A stretch of 64,000 bases of DNA, taken from the NCBI RefSeq assembly GCF_029962835.1, contig NC_080574.1, positions 21,426,001 through 21,490,000 on the forward strand, written 5' to 3'. The translations under genes and the position numbers were made by a program. Positions 11,943-24,404 of this stretch are shown piece by piece. The stretch is from Magnolia sinica (Eukaryota > Streptophyta > Magnoliopsida > Magnoliales > Magnoliaceae). The stretch's first letter is position 1, and the number at the start of each line of letters is the position of its first letter. The notes under the pieces were generated by a model. That model was not told the DNA's origin. It saw only the letters and a list, made by a program, of their open reading frames with translations, and did no database searches.

Positions 11943-14900
11943 CGCCCCAAACTCAAAAGTTGGGCTCACAAAATTCCTCATCACTGAATCCGGCACTGAT
12001 CGACAGCCTCCGTAGTACCCAATTATCGGCTCCCGGCACCCATACGCCAGGTTCCGATCTTGAGACCCTACAAGGAGGATTTTCAGTACGTACATTTATC
12101 TCGTAAGAAGCATAACCACAAGTTTACCCAAATCACAAAGGCAACATCATCATCATATATCCACTAATATAAACAGTTGATTACAGTGCTGAAAGGAAAA
12201 TATACATATATCGAAAATCAAAGCTCCAGGAGACAGTTGCACGCTCCAAGCTCAACGCTACGGCGACATAATGTCACCTGCACGCATCTATCGTGCATAA
12301 GCTTATAGAAAGCTTAGAGGATAGTATAAGAATGTGTGCAAGGTAAGTGTCAAGTATACAATAATCAGAACAATGCGGAAATATGCTGGTAAGTCCATAA
12401 ATACCATTATCCTTATTCAGGTTATGCGATGCAAAAAGATAATAAGCCAATATCATATACTGAGGAAGCAATGTAGATCAACTATGAAATGTGGAGACAT
12501 AGTAAGCCAAATATCATATACTGAGGATACAATGCAATATGCAAATCCTGATGAGTCCACGAATGCCGTCAACCTTATCTAGGCCATATAAATGTAGAAA
12601 CATAGCAAGCCAGAGTACCATATGTCGTGGATGTAATGTAATATGCGGTGCGAATGAAATGACCAAGCTGGAGTGTGAAGTCGGGATGATAGTATGTAGT
12701 ATTGCAAGCTACAGGGTCCATCACAAGGGATTTCTATCCAAACCAATCTTATACCTAAATTTGAATAGATAGATTCAATGTGGTAAACTCTTAACCTTAG
12801 GTTGGTTGTGCACCCCAACAGAAATCCTGGCCATTGCGAAGATACACATATCAATTAGTTGCGCACCACCATCCCGACTGGATAGTGAATGAATGAATGA
12901 ATGAGTAAAATACTGAGTATGCAACTCCTACTCAATAAGTCTACATATCAGTATTATACATCGCTGGGATCATCACCGGGGTCTAATACACTCTACATGC
13001 GATCGTTGCCCACTAGATGTGCAACCATGCAAGTGAAAGAGACCTCACTATCTGCCTAGCCAGTAATTAGCCAATATCTACCCGGCACGTCGATAACGGA
13101 CCCATTTACAAGCTGGTCAAACTCAGCCTAGTTATGCCCCCTACTCTCGGGCGGGTAATTTCATACCCCCTTCTAACCGACCACGACACAGTGAGAGACG
13201 CAGCTTACTAGTATTCGGCACTCGAGTGCTCATGTATCTACTTGGTCTAGACGTTGGAACGTCTCCTAGCCACGTAGGTTTAGGGACTTTCACTCAGGGA
13301 CATTTACGGCACCCCATATAGAAAAAGATTTTCGGTGTCCCATTTAGCCATCCACAATATGCCTATGGAGGCCACGACCCTGATGTCGCTAGGGCGTACA
13401 ATAGTAATATCCCAAAATATAAGATGCATGAGTCACACAGTCCAATCATGCATCAATCCTGCGCATACCATGCGCTCATGTGGGACGACTCCGCCTATCA
13501 GGGAGTCTCATAAACAACTTGCCTTATGGCATATGCACTGGTCAATCACATCTCATAACAAACATGCAGATGATGTGCATGGGCATGTATCATAATGCTA
13601 CGCTGTCACATATTCATAATCGGTATCGATAATCAGTCTCGATAATCAGCGTAACAAAGGGCTTAAGGGAAGGTCACAATGTGGACATTTAACCATTATT
13701 ACCCAGTAATGTGGACATTCAACCAACATTACTCCCAAGGAGTGGCCCACATAGAACTAAACATATAGTGGGGCCCATGGCTTCACACAAGGGCCTGATA
13801 TACTTCACAATGGGCCTCACACATAGGCCTAAATATACATCACAATGGGCCTCACCAAATGAGCCACTAATACATTACAATGGGCCACATTTCATGAGCC
13901 TTAAATACATCACAATGGGCCACATACCATAGGCCAAACATACATCACATTGGGCCTCACTCATGGGCCACATAAACATTACATTAGGCCTCACTCATGG
14001 CCATATAAACCTCACATTAGGCCTCACCACATGGGCCATATAAACATCAAGTAGGCCGCATCACATAGGCCTCATATATAACACATCAGGCCTCATGGAT
14101 GGGCTACAAATACATCATGGTGGGCCTCATAGATGGGTCACAAATACATCAAGGTGGGCCTCATGGATGGGCCACAAATACATCGAGGTGGGCCTCATGG
14201 ATAGGCCACAAATACATCGAGGTAGGCCTCATGAATGGGCCATAAATACATCGAGGTGTGCCGTACCACATCATAATGGGCCGCATCACATCATAATGGG
14301 CCCTCCACAACCAGCAAGTGGGCCCTGCATGTACGGCAGGTGGCCCACCCCAACAGATGAATGGTGAGGTTAAAACACATATACCACGGTGGCTTCCACC
14401 GTCCAGACAGTTTAAACAGTGGGGGTACTGAATACATACATCACGTGGGTCCCCCGATTGTATGGTGTGGATATGAAACGCATACATCATGTGATGGGTC
14501 CACGTTCATGGACTGGATAGAGTGGATAAAACACTTAGATCACGGTGAACGCCACGTTCATCAGCTGAATGGCGTGGATGTAATACATACACCATGGTAG
14601 GCCACATACATCAGGGCCCATTGTCCCATACACATGGACGGTGTGGATATATGCAACACATCAAGATAGTGTGGCTATAGAGGCGCTAGTGGCGCACTTT
14701 ACACTTCGCACATCCGCATCGTGTCGCAGAGGGTTGCTCCTTCGCAAACCGATGCAAGACGAGTGCGAGTCACAGTGTGACAGAGAGCTAAGGCGGATGG
14801 CTAGCTAAAAGGCTAGATAACTGAATGAGGTCCCTTGGCTTATATAGAGTCTGGAAATATAGCTATTAGAGGGAGGTGTAACTCCTCATGCAATTGATCG

Positions 14901-14954
14901 CTGACCATGCAGAAATCGCTGCATGTAGCTAACCCAATAGCTAGAAACAGCTAC
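11943..14954 (-). mobile_element. LTR-like block, probable reverse orientation
   Basis: On the - strand the block ends with the text TTTGGGGCGTG, a usual end region of gypsy LTRs. It carries a good TATA box (TATATAAG, about 14851-14844 on the - strand), which would place the start of the transcribed region on the left. No protein-coding stretch is convincing. The gypsy element at 14960 inserted into its upstream part, so the rest may continue at 27584. Assignment rests on promoter and end words only. The block contains the 34-bp minisatellite listed next. Confidence 0.4.
13740..14320. repeat. 34-bp tandem repeat built from the GGGCCAC/TACATC MITE core
   Basis: About 17 degenerate units. The clearest run is 14095-14255, where 'catggatgggccacaaatac' plus 'atcgaggtgggcct' recurs every 34 bp. 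Earlier units (13740-14090) drift in length from 30 to 35 bp and carry 'acatcacaatgggcc'. The unit is recognisably the terminal core of the foldback MITE family, amplified head to tail. Dispersed single cores continue to about 14640. Confidence 0.85.
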
Positions 14955-14959
14955 CAGTG

Positions 14960-17900
14960 TGTAACATCTCAGAAAAATCCGTACAAAGACCCAAGTACCA
15001 CCTCAGGCGGAAATCACCCAGGACCAGAACCTTTAGAAATTAGGTTAAGATTAGTAAGTGCTAAACTAGAGTACTTGTGAAATTAGCACTAATCACTTTA
15101 AATATGATCTGCAATACCCGAAATGTTTAGAGTCTTGACGCTACATTACCCTGAAATTTAGAATCCATCCCTAAACCGGATTGCTCTCGAGAGCATCCGA
15201 AACTCCATATCGGACCTGGACCGCACGTCAAAAGTCCGATAATCGCAAAACTATACAGCTATGACCACATTATTAGACTTGATAACCTCCTCGAAAATCA
15301 AGTCTTAATTGTGTCTACAAATGCACAACTTGAGCCCGAAGCAAAGTGCGTGAGAAACGTGAATATCTTTATAAATAAAATTTGAATTTAAGTAAACTGA
15401 GTCGTGTCACTTGCGGGCCAAATATAAGGATTCAGAACGTCAGAATCTGACCCAAATACACCCTCAGATCAGGAAAAAATTTTCATACATGGCAATGTAC
15501 TTGTGGCCCTAATCAAGTGACGGTGACCGTTGAACTGAAACTGGTCCTCCACAGTCGTTCTGTAAACCTGATCGGAGCAAAAACTCAGCCTGACCTAGAT
15601 CCAATGTCAGGGAGCTTAAGTCCGACCGCACGTAGAAAAGGGGGCTCCAGAAGTGCTTCGTTGGTTCGGAACAGCCGATCTTTGGACATAACCTAAGTAT
15701 ACCATGGCCCTAGGGCCATTCCCATCAGTTCTGGGCCTATATAAGGGCCTTAAACCCTCTCTCTTATATTCCATACGAATTTTAAACCATAAGAAAGAGA
15801 AGAAAGGAAAAGGAAAGGAAAGAGAGAGAAAGAGAGAGAGAGAGAATTGAAGATTCATCCTGGGATTTGATCCCGTTGCTCCACGCACTTAGCCACCCTA
15901 TCTGTATCACAAATTCGACATTTTTGATAACGTACTTGGGTAAGAAAACCTAACCCTAATCTGTTTTAGGGTTTCAAATAGTGTAAGTTATGAAATAGCT
16001 AACCTAATTCATGCTATAGGTTGCCAATCCGCCGTTGACAAAGACTAAGTGTCTAAAACGAATCTGTTACGTATTTACCGGCGTAAGGTGCAGACTATAA
16101 ACGTATAGGTTATGGTTTTCAAGGCTTTCAATGTCGGTTAATGATTTATTACTGACATGGGTACTATTTCACATGCCAAATACGATGTTTGTTTCGCATT
16201 TCAGATATATATGAACTATATTGAGTTTAGTGTATTCCATGTATTTGTAGAAAGGGTCGTATATGTATGAAATTTGAAAATATGTTTGCCATAATTAATT
16301 GTTGTGTGTTTATACTAGTTGTATGTGTAACAACTCCTTGGCAAAAGGATTTGCCCCAATACATGTTATGGCCAACATACGTCGTCTATGTTAAAAAGTG
16401 TAGTCTAAGTGTTTGTAAAAATGTCCGAATGAACTAGTAGTTAGTAAATTGTACCTTATATGATTGTTGAGATATGATTCTCAACTACCTTAATTATGTG
16501 TATGATTTCCTCCATATATTTATACTATAGTGTCTGTTTAGGTATGGAATATATATGTGTGAATTCATGTTTAAGTTGTATTTCCTAATATGCTCAAATG
16601 ATTGTATGAATTGAATTATTGATTCATTGCTGCCTTGATCTTCTCATATAATTAGCTGCTGAAGTTGAATGCGCTTGGGACTATGATATAGTCCAGGCAA
16701 TCAGTAACAGGCCCTGATTTGGTGGTTGACATTGTTGTCGCCCCACAAGACGTGTTCGATGAGTCCGAGCTATACTTCAGTTGTCGACAGTGGTTAGGCC
16801 ACACGAAGTGCTCGTGCACTTCATGTCGATCAATTCGATATGCGCTCATACCAGTCGAGTTCGTCAAGTAACCCGATTGACTCGATGTATGTTCACTGTG
16901 TATGGACGCTATTACTTGAACCTAAGGTACCAACTTACCACTGAAAATCCCTTTAACCTTGGTACCTCGATCCGCTAAGTCTCATGAGCTGGACATGGTG
17001 GTATGGGACACCGTGGTTTAGCTGTCGGCCTATGCTGGGGTGACGAGCTTCCCTGTAGTGTCTAATGAGCAACACAGCCTCGTGAACCGAATACGGTGGT
17101 ATGGGACACTATATTCGAGCTGTCGGCCTACACTGATAAGGTGACGAGCCCTTTGTAGTGACCTCGAGCATTCTCTAAGACCGTGTAGAGGCGACGAGCC
17201 TTTAAGTAACAACAAGAGTACATACTAGGCCTGCACTGATCAGGTGACGAGCCCTTTGCAGTGACCTAGAACCGTAACATCGTATGAGATTTACTAGGAT
17301 TGACAACCCTAAAATGGATCATCGTTGGGAATTGATATAAGGGAGGTACCTTAGCTTCCCAATCTTGTTATATGAATGTCTAATAAGAACTCGGTAATCA
17401 CGTTCATGCACCGCATTACGTGTGTGTTTGGCGTAGCAGGTCAAGCACTGAGGAAGGGTTGCATGCCGCGATCGTGAGATGAAGTCGCTGAGGGAGAGTA
17501 GGCGAGGGCATGCATCATTATTTCATATCATTCTTGCATTAATCAGAGTATTTAGGGATGTTTGATTGTGCTGCTTTATCATTACTGCTTGACTGAATTG
17601 ATAACATGTTAACCTTTGCTTTATAGCTCCACTGAGTTGATCACTCACTCCCATGTTACAGGACGGTGTTTTAAACACCAACCAGACCCTATTGTAGTTT
17701 CAGGTGATGGCGCAGCTTGCGAGGCGGAGCTAGACTTTGAGGATGATGAGGAGGCATTCTCATACATGCAGTATTCAGGCGGGTTTACGTAGACCGTTCT
17801 GAATCGACGGGGCTTCAGGGCTGATACTTTGTAGTGGACCACCACATTTTGACATTTTGTATTTTGAAATAATACTTGTAACTATTCGACCTGGTAACAT

Positions 17901-18133
17901 GATCATACTTGGGAGACTCACAATCACTTACATACTTTATATACTTATCACAGTCTTCCGCTTGCGTAATGTAATTGTCTACGGAGTATGATATGCTGTT
18001 TTGGTATAATCCCATTCATGTTAAATGCACTAATACGAACAACATTTAATCATCATTATCCATGTTGCACAAGTGATGCGTTGGAACTTGGGAGTTGGGC
18101 CGATGCTCGACCCCCTATTTTCAGGGCGTTACA
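14960..18133 (+). repeat. 5' LTR of the gypsy element (3174 bp)
   Basis: Starts TGTAAC and ends GTTACA. A TATA box (tatataag) lies at about 15738-15745 and is followed by a GA-rich stretch and the start of the transcribed region. It is the same length as the 3' LTR. Confidence 0.93.
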
Positions 18134-18136
18134 AGT

Positions 18137-18153
18137 TAGTATCAAAGTATGAT
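18137..18153 (+). promoter_or_regulatory. Primer-binding-site-like sequence of the gypsy element
   Basis: The text tagtatcaaagtatga, three bases after the 5' LTR, resembles the TGGTATCAGAGC word complementary to the 3' end of initiator methionine tRNA used by many plant LTR elements. Confidence 0.55.
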
Positions 18154-18639
18154 TTGAATTAAACTGGACCTGGGTTAAGGTCACACGATGCACACTGATA
18201 TACTTTGACCTAGGAGGGTGCGAGAAAATGTAGAAACAGGCATAGGATTCCCAGTTTTGCTAATCAGCGAAATTCACCGAATTCGACCGCCGAGATCGGG
18301 CCCGTACATACCCGTAATCACGTGAAATGATCCCGGGTCACTTCTAGACCATCTATCGACGGGTCTAGATGAAGATTTAACCCATTCCAACCTCAAACGA
18401 CCCAGAGAATGTGAATGTACATGAGATAGGACCCGAAACGACTCGAGACGGAGTCGGGGGGCCAAACCGTACAAATCGGGAGGGACCCAGAGTGGGCCCC
18501 GCATGTTTTCGGCACCCCCAGGGGGGAGGCCATCGCCCCACCAATGAGCCATTGCTGGAATCTCCAGAGACCGACGAGGGCCTCGCCGATTGGGCGAACG
18601 GGCCTGTAGGGCCGATGCGGCCCGGTGCTGATGTGGTGC

Positions 18640-20230
18640 TGTGTGGCCCACCGAATCATGTGGAGATGATTTTAAACACCCCATTTGCTCCCCTCCTTCA
18701 TTTTCCACCCCTCCAAGCTTTTCTTTTTCTTCAAAAACCCTTGTTTCTCTCTCAAATCTCCCCTCCATTCACCCATTTCCTCATTTTCCTTCAATACACA
18801 CACCCCTCCATCATTTTTCATCAAAACCCTCTCCTATCTCTCTCTTTTCCTTCGATTTGAGTGCACAAATCTCTCATTTGTGTCTCATATACCTCCAAGT
18901 CCAACAACCTATCCTATTCCCCACATATCATTCCACTTCAATGGCTCTATTCAAGTTTGTGACAGCCTTTTTCTCAATTTTCACCATTCTCTCTATAATG
19001 GGAAAGAAAAGGGCTCCTGTGGATGAAGCCGGGCCTAGTCGCCCTACTCGTTTAAGGAGGCCAAGAGGCGCCACCGTAAGTGCAAGCTTTGATCGAGAGA
19101 TAAGGACCAAGCGGGAGCTTGATCCCAGGGCTCCTCTTGAAAGGATCCTTCTGACGGATATATCTCATAGGAGATTTCATGGTCGCAGGGTCCTTTTTGA
19201 AGCTCATGTAGATGAGAGGCTCTTTGGACAATATCTGGTGATGGACCGCCTGGTTGAGGCAGGGTGGGGTCCCATATTCGAGGGTGAGTACCGCACAAAT
19301 GTGGGCACAGTCCGAGCCTTCTACGCCCACATTCAAGAGCCTAAGCTGGATCCCTTGCAGTTCAAGATCTCAGTGAGTAGAGATCGGGAGGCCACAATTG
19401 ATGCTGGCTTGATAGCCCGACTCATGAGAATGCCGCTTGGGGAGACCCATGCAAGCGAGAAGAATTTGAGGAGTGCACATGAAAGGGATTGCCGCGTGTG
19501 ATTCCTTTGTGGACAACTGGCCCACTGGAATCTAAACAACAGCCTCATAGCAACCAATATGACTAATGACTTTCGCATGCTCTACCACATCTTCACGTAC
19601 AATGTGTATCCTAGGTGGAGTAACCGCAACGAGTGCACCCGTCTGATGGTAGATTTTCTGTACCAAGTGGGGCAGAGAGAGAAGTTGTGCGTGCCTACGC
19701 ATGTTCTGCGAAAAATAGTTCTTACCGCACGCTCCACTAGAGCATCTGATTTGCTCTCATTCGGCCAACTCATATGCAAGATTGCACGTGAGTTTGGCTA
19801 TAGACTCGGGGCGAAAATGCCGGTGTCGACCCATTACATCAACGAAACTACTCTCAATCAGATGAAAATTGGGCCACGACAGTGACAAGCCCGACTCGAT
19901 GAGAGTGAGGACGAGACGGCTAGTATGGAGTATGAAAGCGAGGAGGAAAGCAGAGAAGAGATAGAGGAAGAACAGGAAGAAGAAGTGGAGGCTCAGGACA
20001 CGGATGAGAGCTCCCCTCCTACGGCAACGGAGTATGACACTGATTGGGCTTCTAGGGAAGTCCGCTTAGCTCGACTTGAGGAGGGCCAGGCTACCCTGTG
20101 ACAGGAGATCATTGATACTTGGGCCCTTGTGAAGCACAAGTTTAAAAAGGTGACTTGCACCTTGAAAGCTATCCTGTGATGCCTGAAGGATAAGGGTGCC
20201 CCTCCTCCGTCGCCAGACTCAGATGTCTAG
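18640..20230 (+). mobile_element. N-terminal region of the gypsy element (non-standard gag-like part)
   Basis: Two open stretches, 18641-19501 and 19559-19885, are followed by a strongly acidic Glu/Asp-rich segment (about 19890-20000). The first contains KKRAPVDEAGPSRPTRLRRP, then FYAHIQEP and GLIARLMRMPLGE. The second contains FRMLYHIFTYNVYPR and VLRKIVLTARS. This reads like the 'putative plant transposon protein' family often found in plant retroelements, and not like the usual Retrotrans_gag core of Tekay elements. The match is from memory. It is a fossil part and not a host gene. Confidence 0.5.
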
Positions 20231-23200
20231 TCGTCCATGCCATTGCCCTGTAGCTTGTTTTGTTACTGTTTTAGGATGTCCGTGTTTTAAATGTTGATGG
20301 GCCTAGTAGTATTGTAGGTAGAAAGTGTGTTTATGTTTGTTAGTTTGTTTTAATGTTTGTAGCCTTGCTTGTAATAGTTCATCTGCATTTCCTGTCATGA
20401 TTCATGTAATGTTGTATCTTATGTAATTGTGACAATTTTGGTAAATAAAATGCATGAAGTTTCTTAAAACTGTGTGTGAATGCTGTGTGGTTGAGTTAGT
20501 GGGCATGCTGAATCTGACATGGGTTGCACCCTATGTTGTGTATAGGGAATGTCACCTAATGAGCATGTCTATGCGGGCTGAGCAAGACAGAGACAGGCAG
20601 TCCCGTATGTGAGCATCTATGGCTCCCAAGCTGCGATCTGATCTTTCGAGTAGACCATTCCTCGGTAAGAGGCCGCGCGCAGACTCACAGTCGAGGCTGA
20701 TGGCCCCACCTGCCCCAGTGAGGTGACTTGATATGTGGTGTGCCTACTACAAGAGGCCTAGCCACACGGAGGTGAACTGCTTCACCAGGATGAGAGATAA
20801 CGACTTCTCACCACCCCAGAGGATCAACTGCCAGCATCCCCAGGTTATATCAATGCCACCTCTATGGTCAACACTAGCTCATCCATCATTCCAGCCACCC
20901 ACACCTTGATCTAGGCCGCCTCAACGACCTATGGCTCCTCAGCCCAACCGATCTCAGCAGGCGCGCGTCCATGCACTCACAGCGGAAGCGCCTGATTCTA
21001 CAGCTACCGTACCTTTGGCCTTCGAGCTCACCGCCCACATTGAAGGTACTTCTATATTTCTGTTGGTGGATACGGGATCCACTATATCTGTGATATCATG
21101 TTCTGCAGTCCAGTGCTTAGGGCTGAATACAACCCTGATGGTTGGGGTATGAGTTATCGCAGCACCAGGGACTTTTACAAATGCCACTAAAATGTGTGAG
21201 GGTTACTTGATAGATCTAGGGAGCAGGACGATATGCATTGACCTGATTGTCACCACGATATACCATTCGATGTCATCTTGGTATGGATTGACTAACTAAA
21301 GTGAGGGCCGAGATTGACTGCGAGACCCGATTAGCGATAGCTTGCGGGCCTGAGGGCACGCCCTTTACATTTCCTGTGCAGGTCAGTTGCCCTTTTCGAG
21401 TTCTTTATTATGCTTCCTTACTGAAGAATGTTGACGGCCTGGTACATGAAAACAAACTAAGGGTTCGATAGTTTGAGGACGTGTTCGGTAAGATACCTGG
21501 ACTACCTCCTCAGCGCGAGATCGACTTCACTATCGACCTTATGCCTGGTGCGACACCTATTTCATTGCCAACGTATCGCATGTCTCCGTGTGAGATGGAG
21601 GAACTGAGGAAACAGATCGATGATCTGTTAGATGCTGGCTTCATATGGCAAAGTTTGTCTCCTTGGAGAACACCCGTGTTGTTTATGAAGAAGAAGGATG
21701 GGTCGCTGCGATTGTGCATTATTTATCGCAGGTTGAACCTGGTGATGGTGAAGAACAAGTATCCTTTGCCCAGGATAGGCGATCTATTTGATCAGTTGAA
21801 GGGGGCGCAGTACTTCACGAAGATCGATTTACAGTCAGGGTATCACCAGTTGCGCGTCAGAAATAAAAACGTGTAGAAGACGGCCTTCAGGATCAGTTTT
21901 GGGTACTATGAGTTTCTCATCATGTCGTTCGGCCTTACGAACACACCGGACGTGTTCATGGACCTGATGAACAAGGTGTTTCGGCTGTTTCTGTTCCAAT
22001 TCATTATCGTGTTTGTAGATGACATTCTGATATACTCCAAGAGTCGGGAAGATCACGAGGTGCACCTGCGGGCAGTCTTCGATATGCTCGGGAAGAACCA
22101 GTTGTTTGCACAGTAAAAGAAGTGCGACTTCTAGAAAGAAGAAGTCAAGTTCCTAAGACATGTGGTGTCTAAGGGATAACAGTTGACCTCGCTAAGGTAG
22201 CTGCGGTTCAAGACTGGGAACAGTCTGGTTTAGTTACTGAGGTGAGGAGCTTTCTTGGTCTGGTAGGGTACTACCATCGATTTATTAGGGACTTCTCCGA
22301 GATTGCCAGACCGCTATCTCAGTTGACACGGAAGGATCTAAAATTCGCCTACAATGAGAAGGCGAAAACAACTTTTCAGGAGCTGAAGGACAAGTTAACG
22401 TCCGCCCCTGTGCTAGTATTGCCAGAGCAAGGGGTTAAGTATACTATATATACTGACGCGTCTCGCGTTGGTCTGGGTTGTGTCCTTATACAGAAGGATA
22501 GGGTGATTGCTTACGCCTCGAGATAGTTGAGGAAACACGAGGAGACTACCCTACACACGACTTAGAGTTGGCAGCTGTCATCTTTGTACTGAAGCTCTGG
22601 AGACGTTACCTCTACGGAGAAAAGTTCGAGCTCTTTTGCGACCACAAGAGCCTTAGGTACATATTCACGCAGAGGGATTTGAATATGAGGCAGCGACGAT
22701 GGATGAAGACCCTGAAAGACTTCAAGTTCGAAGTCTCTTACCATCCTGGTAAGGCCAACCTTGTGGCAGATGCATTAAGCCGCAAGAAGGCATTGACATT
22801 TGCAGCTTCGCTGATGATAGAAGAGTGGGATATGATAGAGTTTGTGCGAGACTTTGAGCAGAAACTCAGGGTGGAGAAGCCATATGAGGGCATCGCGCAT
22901 ATTCAGGTATGACCCCTTATTGATGATAGGATCATCACGGCTCAGAAAGACGATGAGCTATTGACGAAGATGAGAGAACAGGCTAGCAGCGATGAGGATG
23001 TCAAATGGAGAGTTGGTATGGATGGGGGCTTACGTTACCAGGGTTGCCTATGCGTCCCAAACCTTCCTGACTTGAGGAAGGAAGTTCTCGAGGCTGCTCA
23101 CAATTCAAGGATGACAATGCATCCTGGCAGTACGAAGATGTATCGCGACGTAAAAAGGTCGTACTGGTGGGACAACATGAAGGCCCACATAGCAGAGTAT

Positions 23201-24404
23201 GTATCACGCTGTCTCACGTGCCAGCAGGTCAAGGCTGAACATCATCGACCTCCTGGACTGCTTCAGCCCATGCCTATTACTGAATGAAAGTGAGATTCAT
23301 CTCTATAGATTTCATCTCAGGGCTACCGAAGACGAGGAACGGGTATGACTCCATATGGGTGATCGTGGACCGGTTGACGAAATCGGTTCATTTCCTCCCT
23401 ATCAGAGTTTCGAACTCTGCAGACGAGTTGGTCAGGTTGTACATCAAGGAGATTGTGCGTCTGCATGGAGTTTAATTGGAGATCGTGTCGGACCGATACA
23501 CGTGACCGATACACGTGATTTACATCTATCTTCTGGACTCGTATCCAAGAAGCAATGGGTGTGAAGTTAAAGTTTAGTACCGCATTCCACCCACAGACTG
23601 ACAGGCAGACGGAACGGGTAAACCAGGTGTTGGAGGATATGCTTCGAGCTTGTATGCTAGATTTCAAGGACAGTTGGGATGACTGTCTTTCTTAGGCAGA
23701 GTTCACCTATAACAACAGCTTTCAGGCGAATATTGGCATGGCTCCTTACGAGGTACTGTATGGGCGTCCGTATAGGGCACCGCATTGCTGGGCAGAGGTT
23801 GGCGAGAAGAGCCTGATTGGCCCAGAGTTAGTTCAGGTGACTTCAGAGAAAGTCGACATTATCAGGCGCTGACTTTTGGCAGCACAGAGCAGACAAAAGA
23901 GCTACGCCGATACGAGACGATGACCGTTAGAGTTCGAGGTTGGGGACCATGTATTTTTGAAGGTTTTCCCAATAAATGGAGTCCTCCGGTTTTGAAAGAA
24001 GGGGAAGCTCACGCCTAGATTTATTGGCCTATTCTAAATACTTGATCGAGTGAGGGCGGTAGCATACCGCCTTACTTTGCCCACACCACTCGTAGGCGTG
24101 CACGACGTATTTCATGTATCTATGCTGAAGAAATACGTTCCCGATCCTTCTCACATTATCAGATGGAGCAGGAACAGTTGAGCAAGGAAGCTATATATAT
24201 TGCAACCAACGTGTATCCTAGACAGGAAGGAGCAGGTATTGCGTTGCAAGGTCATCCCACTTGTGAAGGTACTGTGGACACATCACACTGAGGAAGAGGC
24301 TACTTGAAAAACAGAAGCAAAGGTCCGAAAGAACTACCCTCGGATTCTCAAGGATTACGAAAAGGTACTAATTTTGAGGACAATTTTTTTTAAGGGGGGT
24401 ATAT

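Noticed and set aside
15855-15900. tRNA-like A- and B-box words on the - strand within the gypsy LTR, also present in the 3' LTR
   Set aside because: The boxes are only about 16 bp apart and no cloverleaf can be formed, so it is neither a tRNA nor a SINE.
18274-18860. Open frames of 149 and 164 codons on both strands
   Set aside because: They lie in the leader between the gypsy 5' LTR and its first open part. They overlap each other on opposite strands in GC-rich sequence and show no domain.
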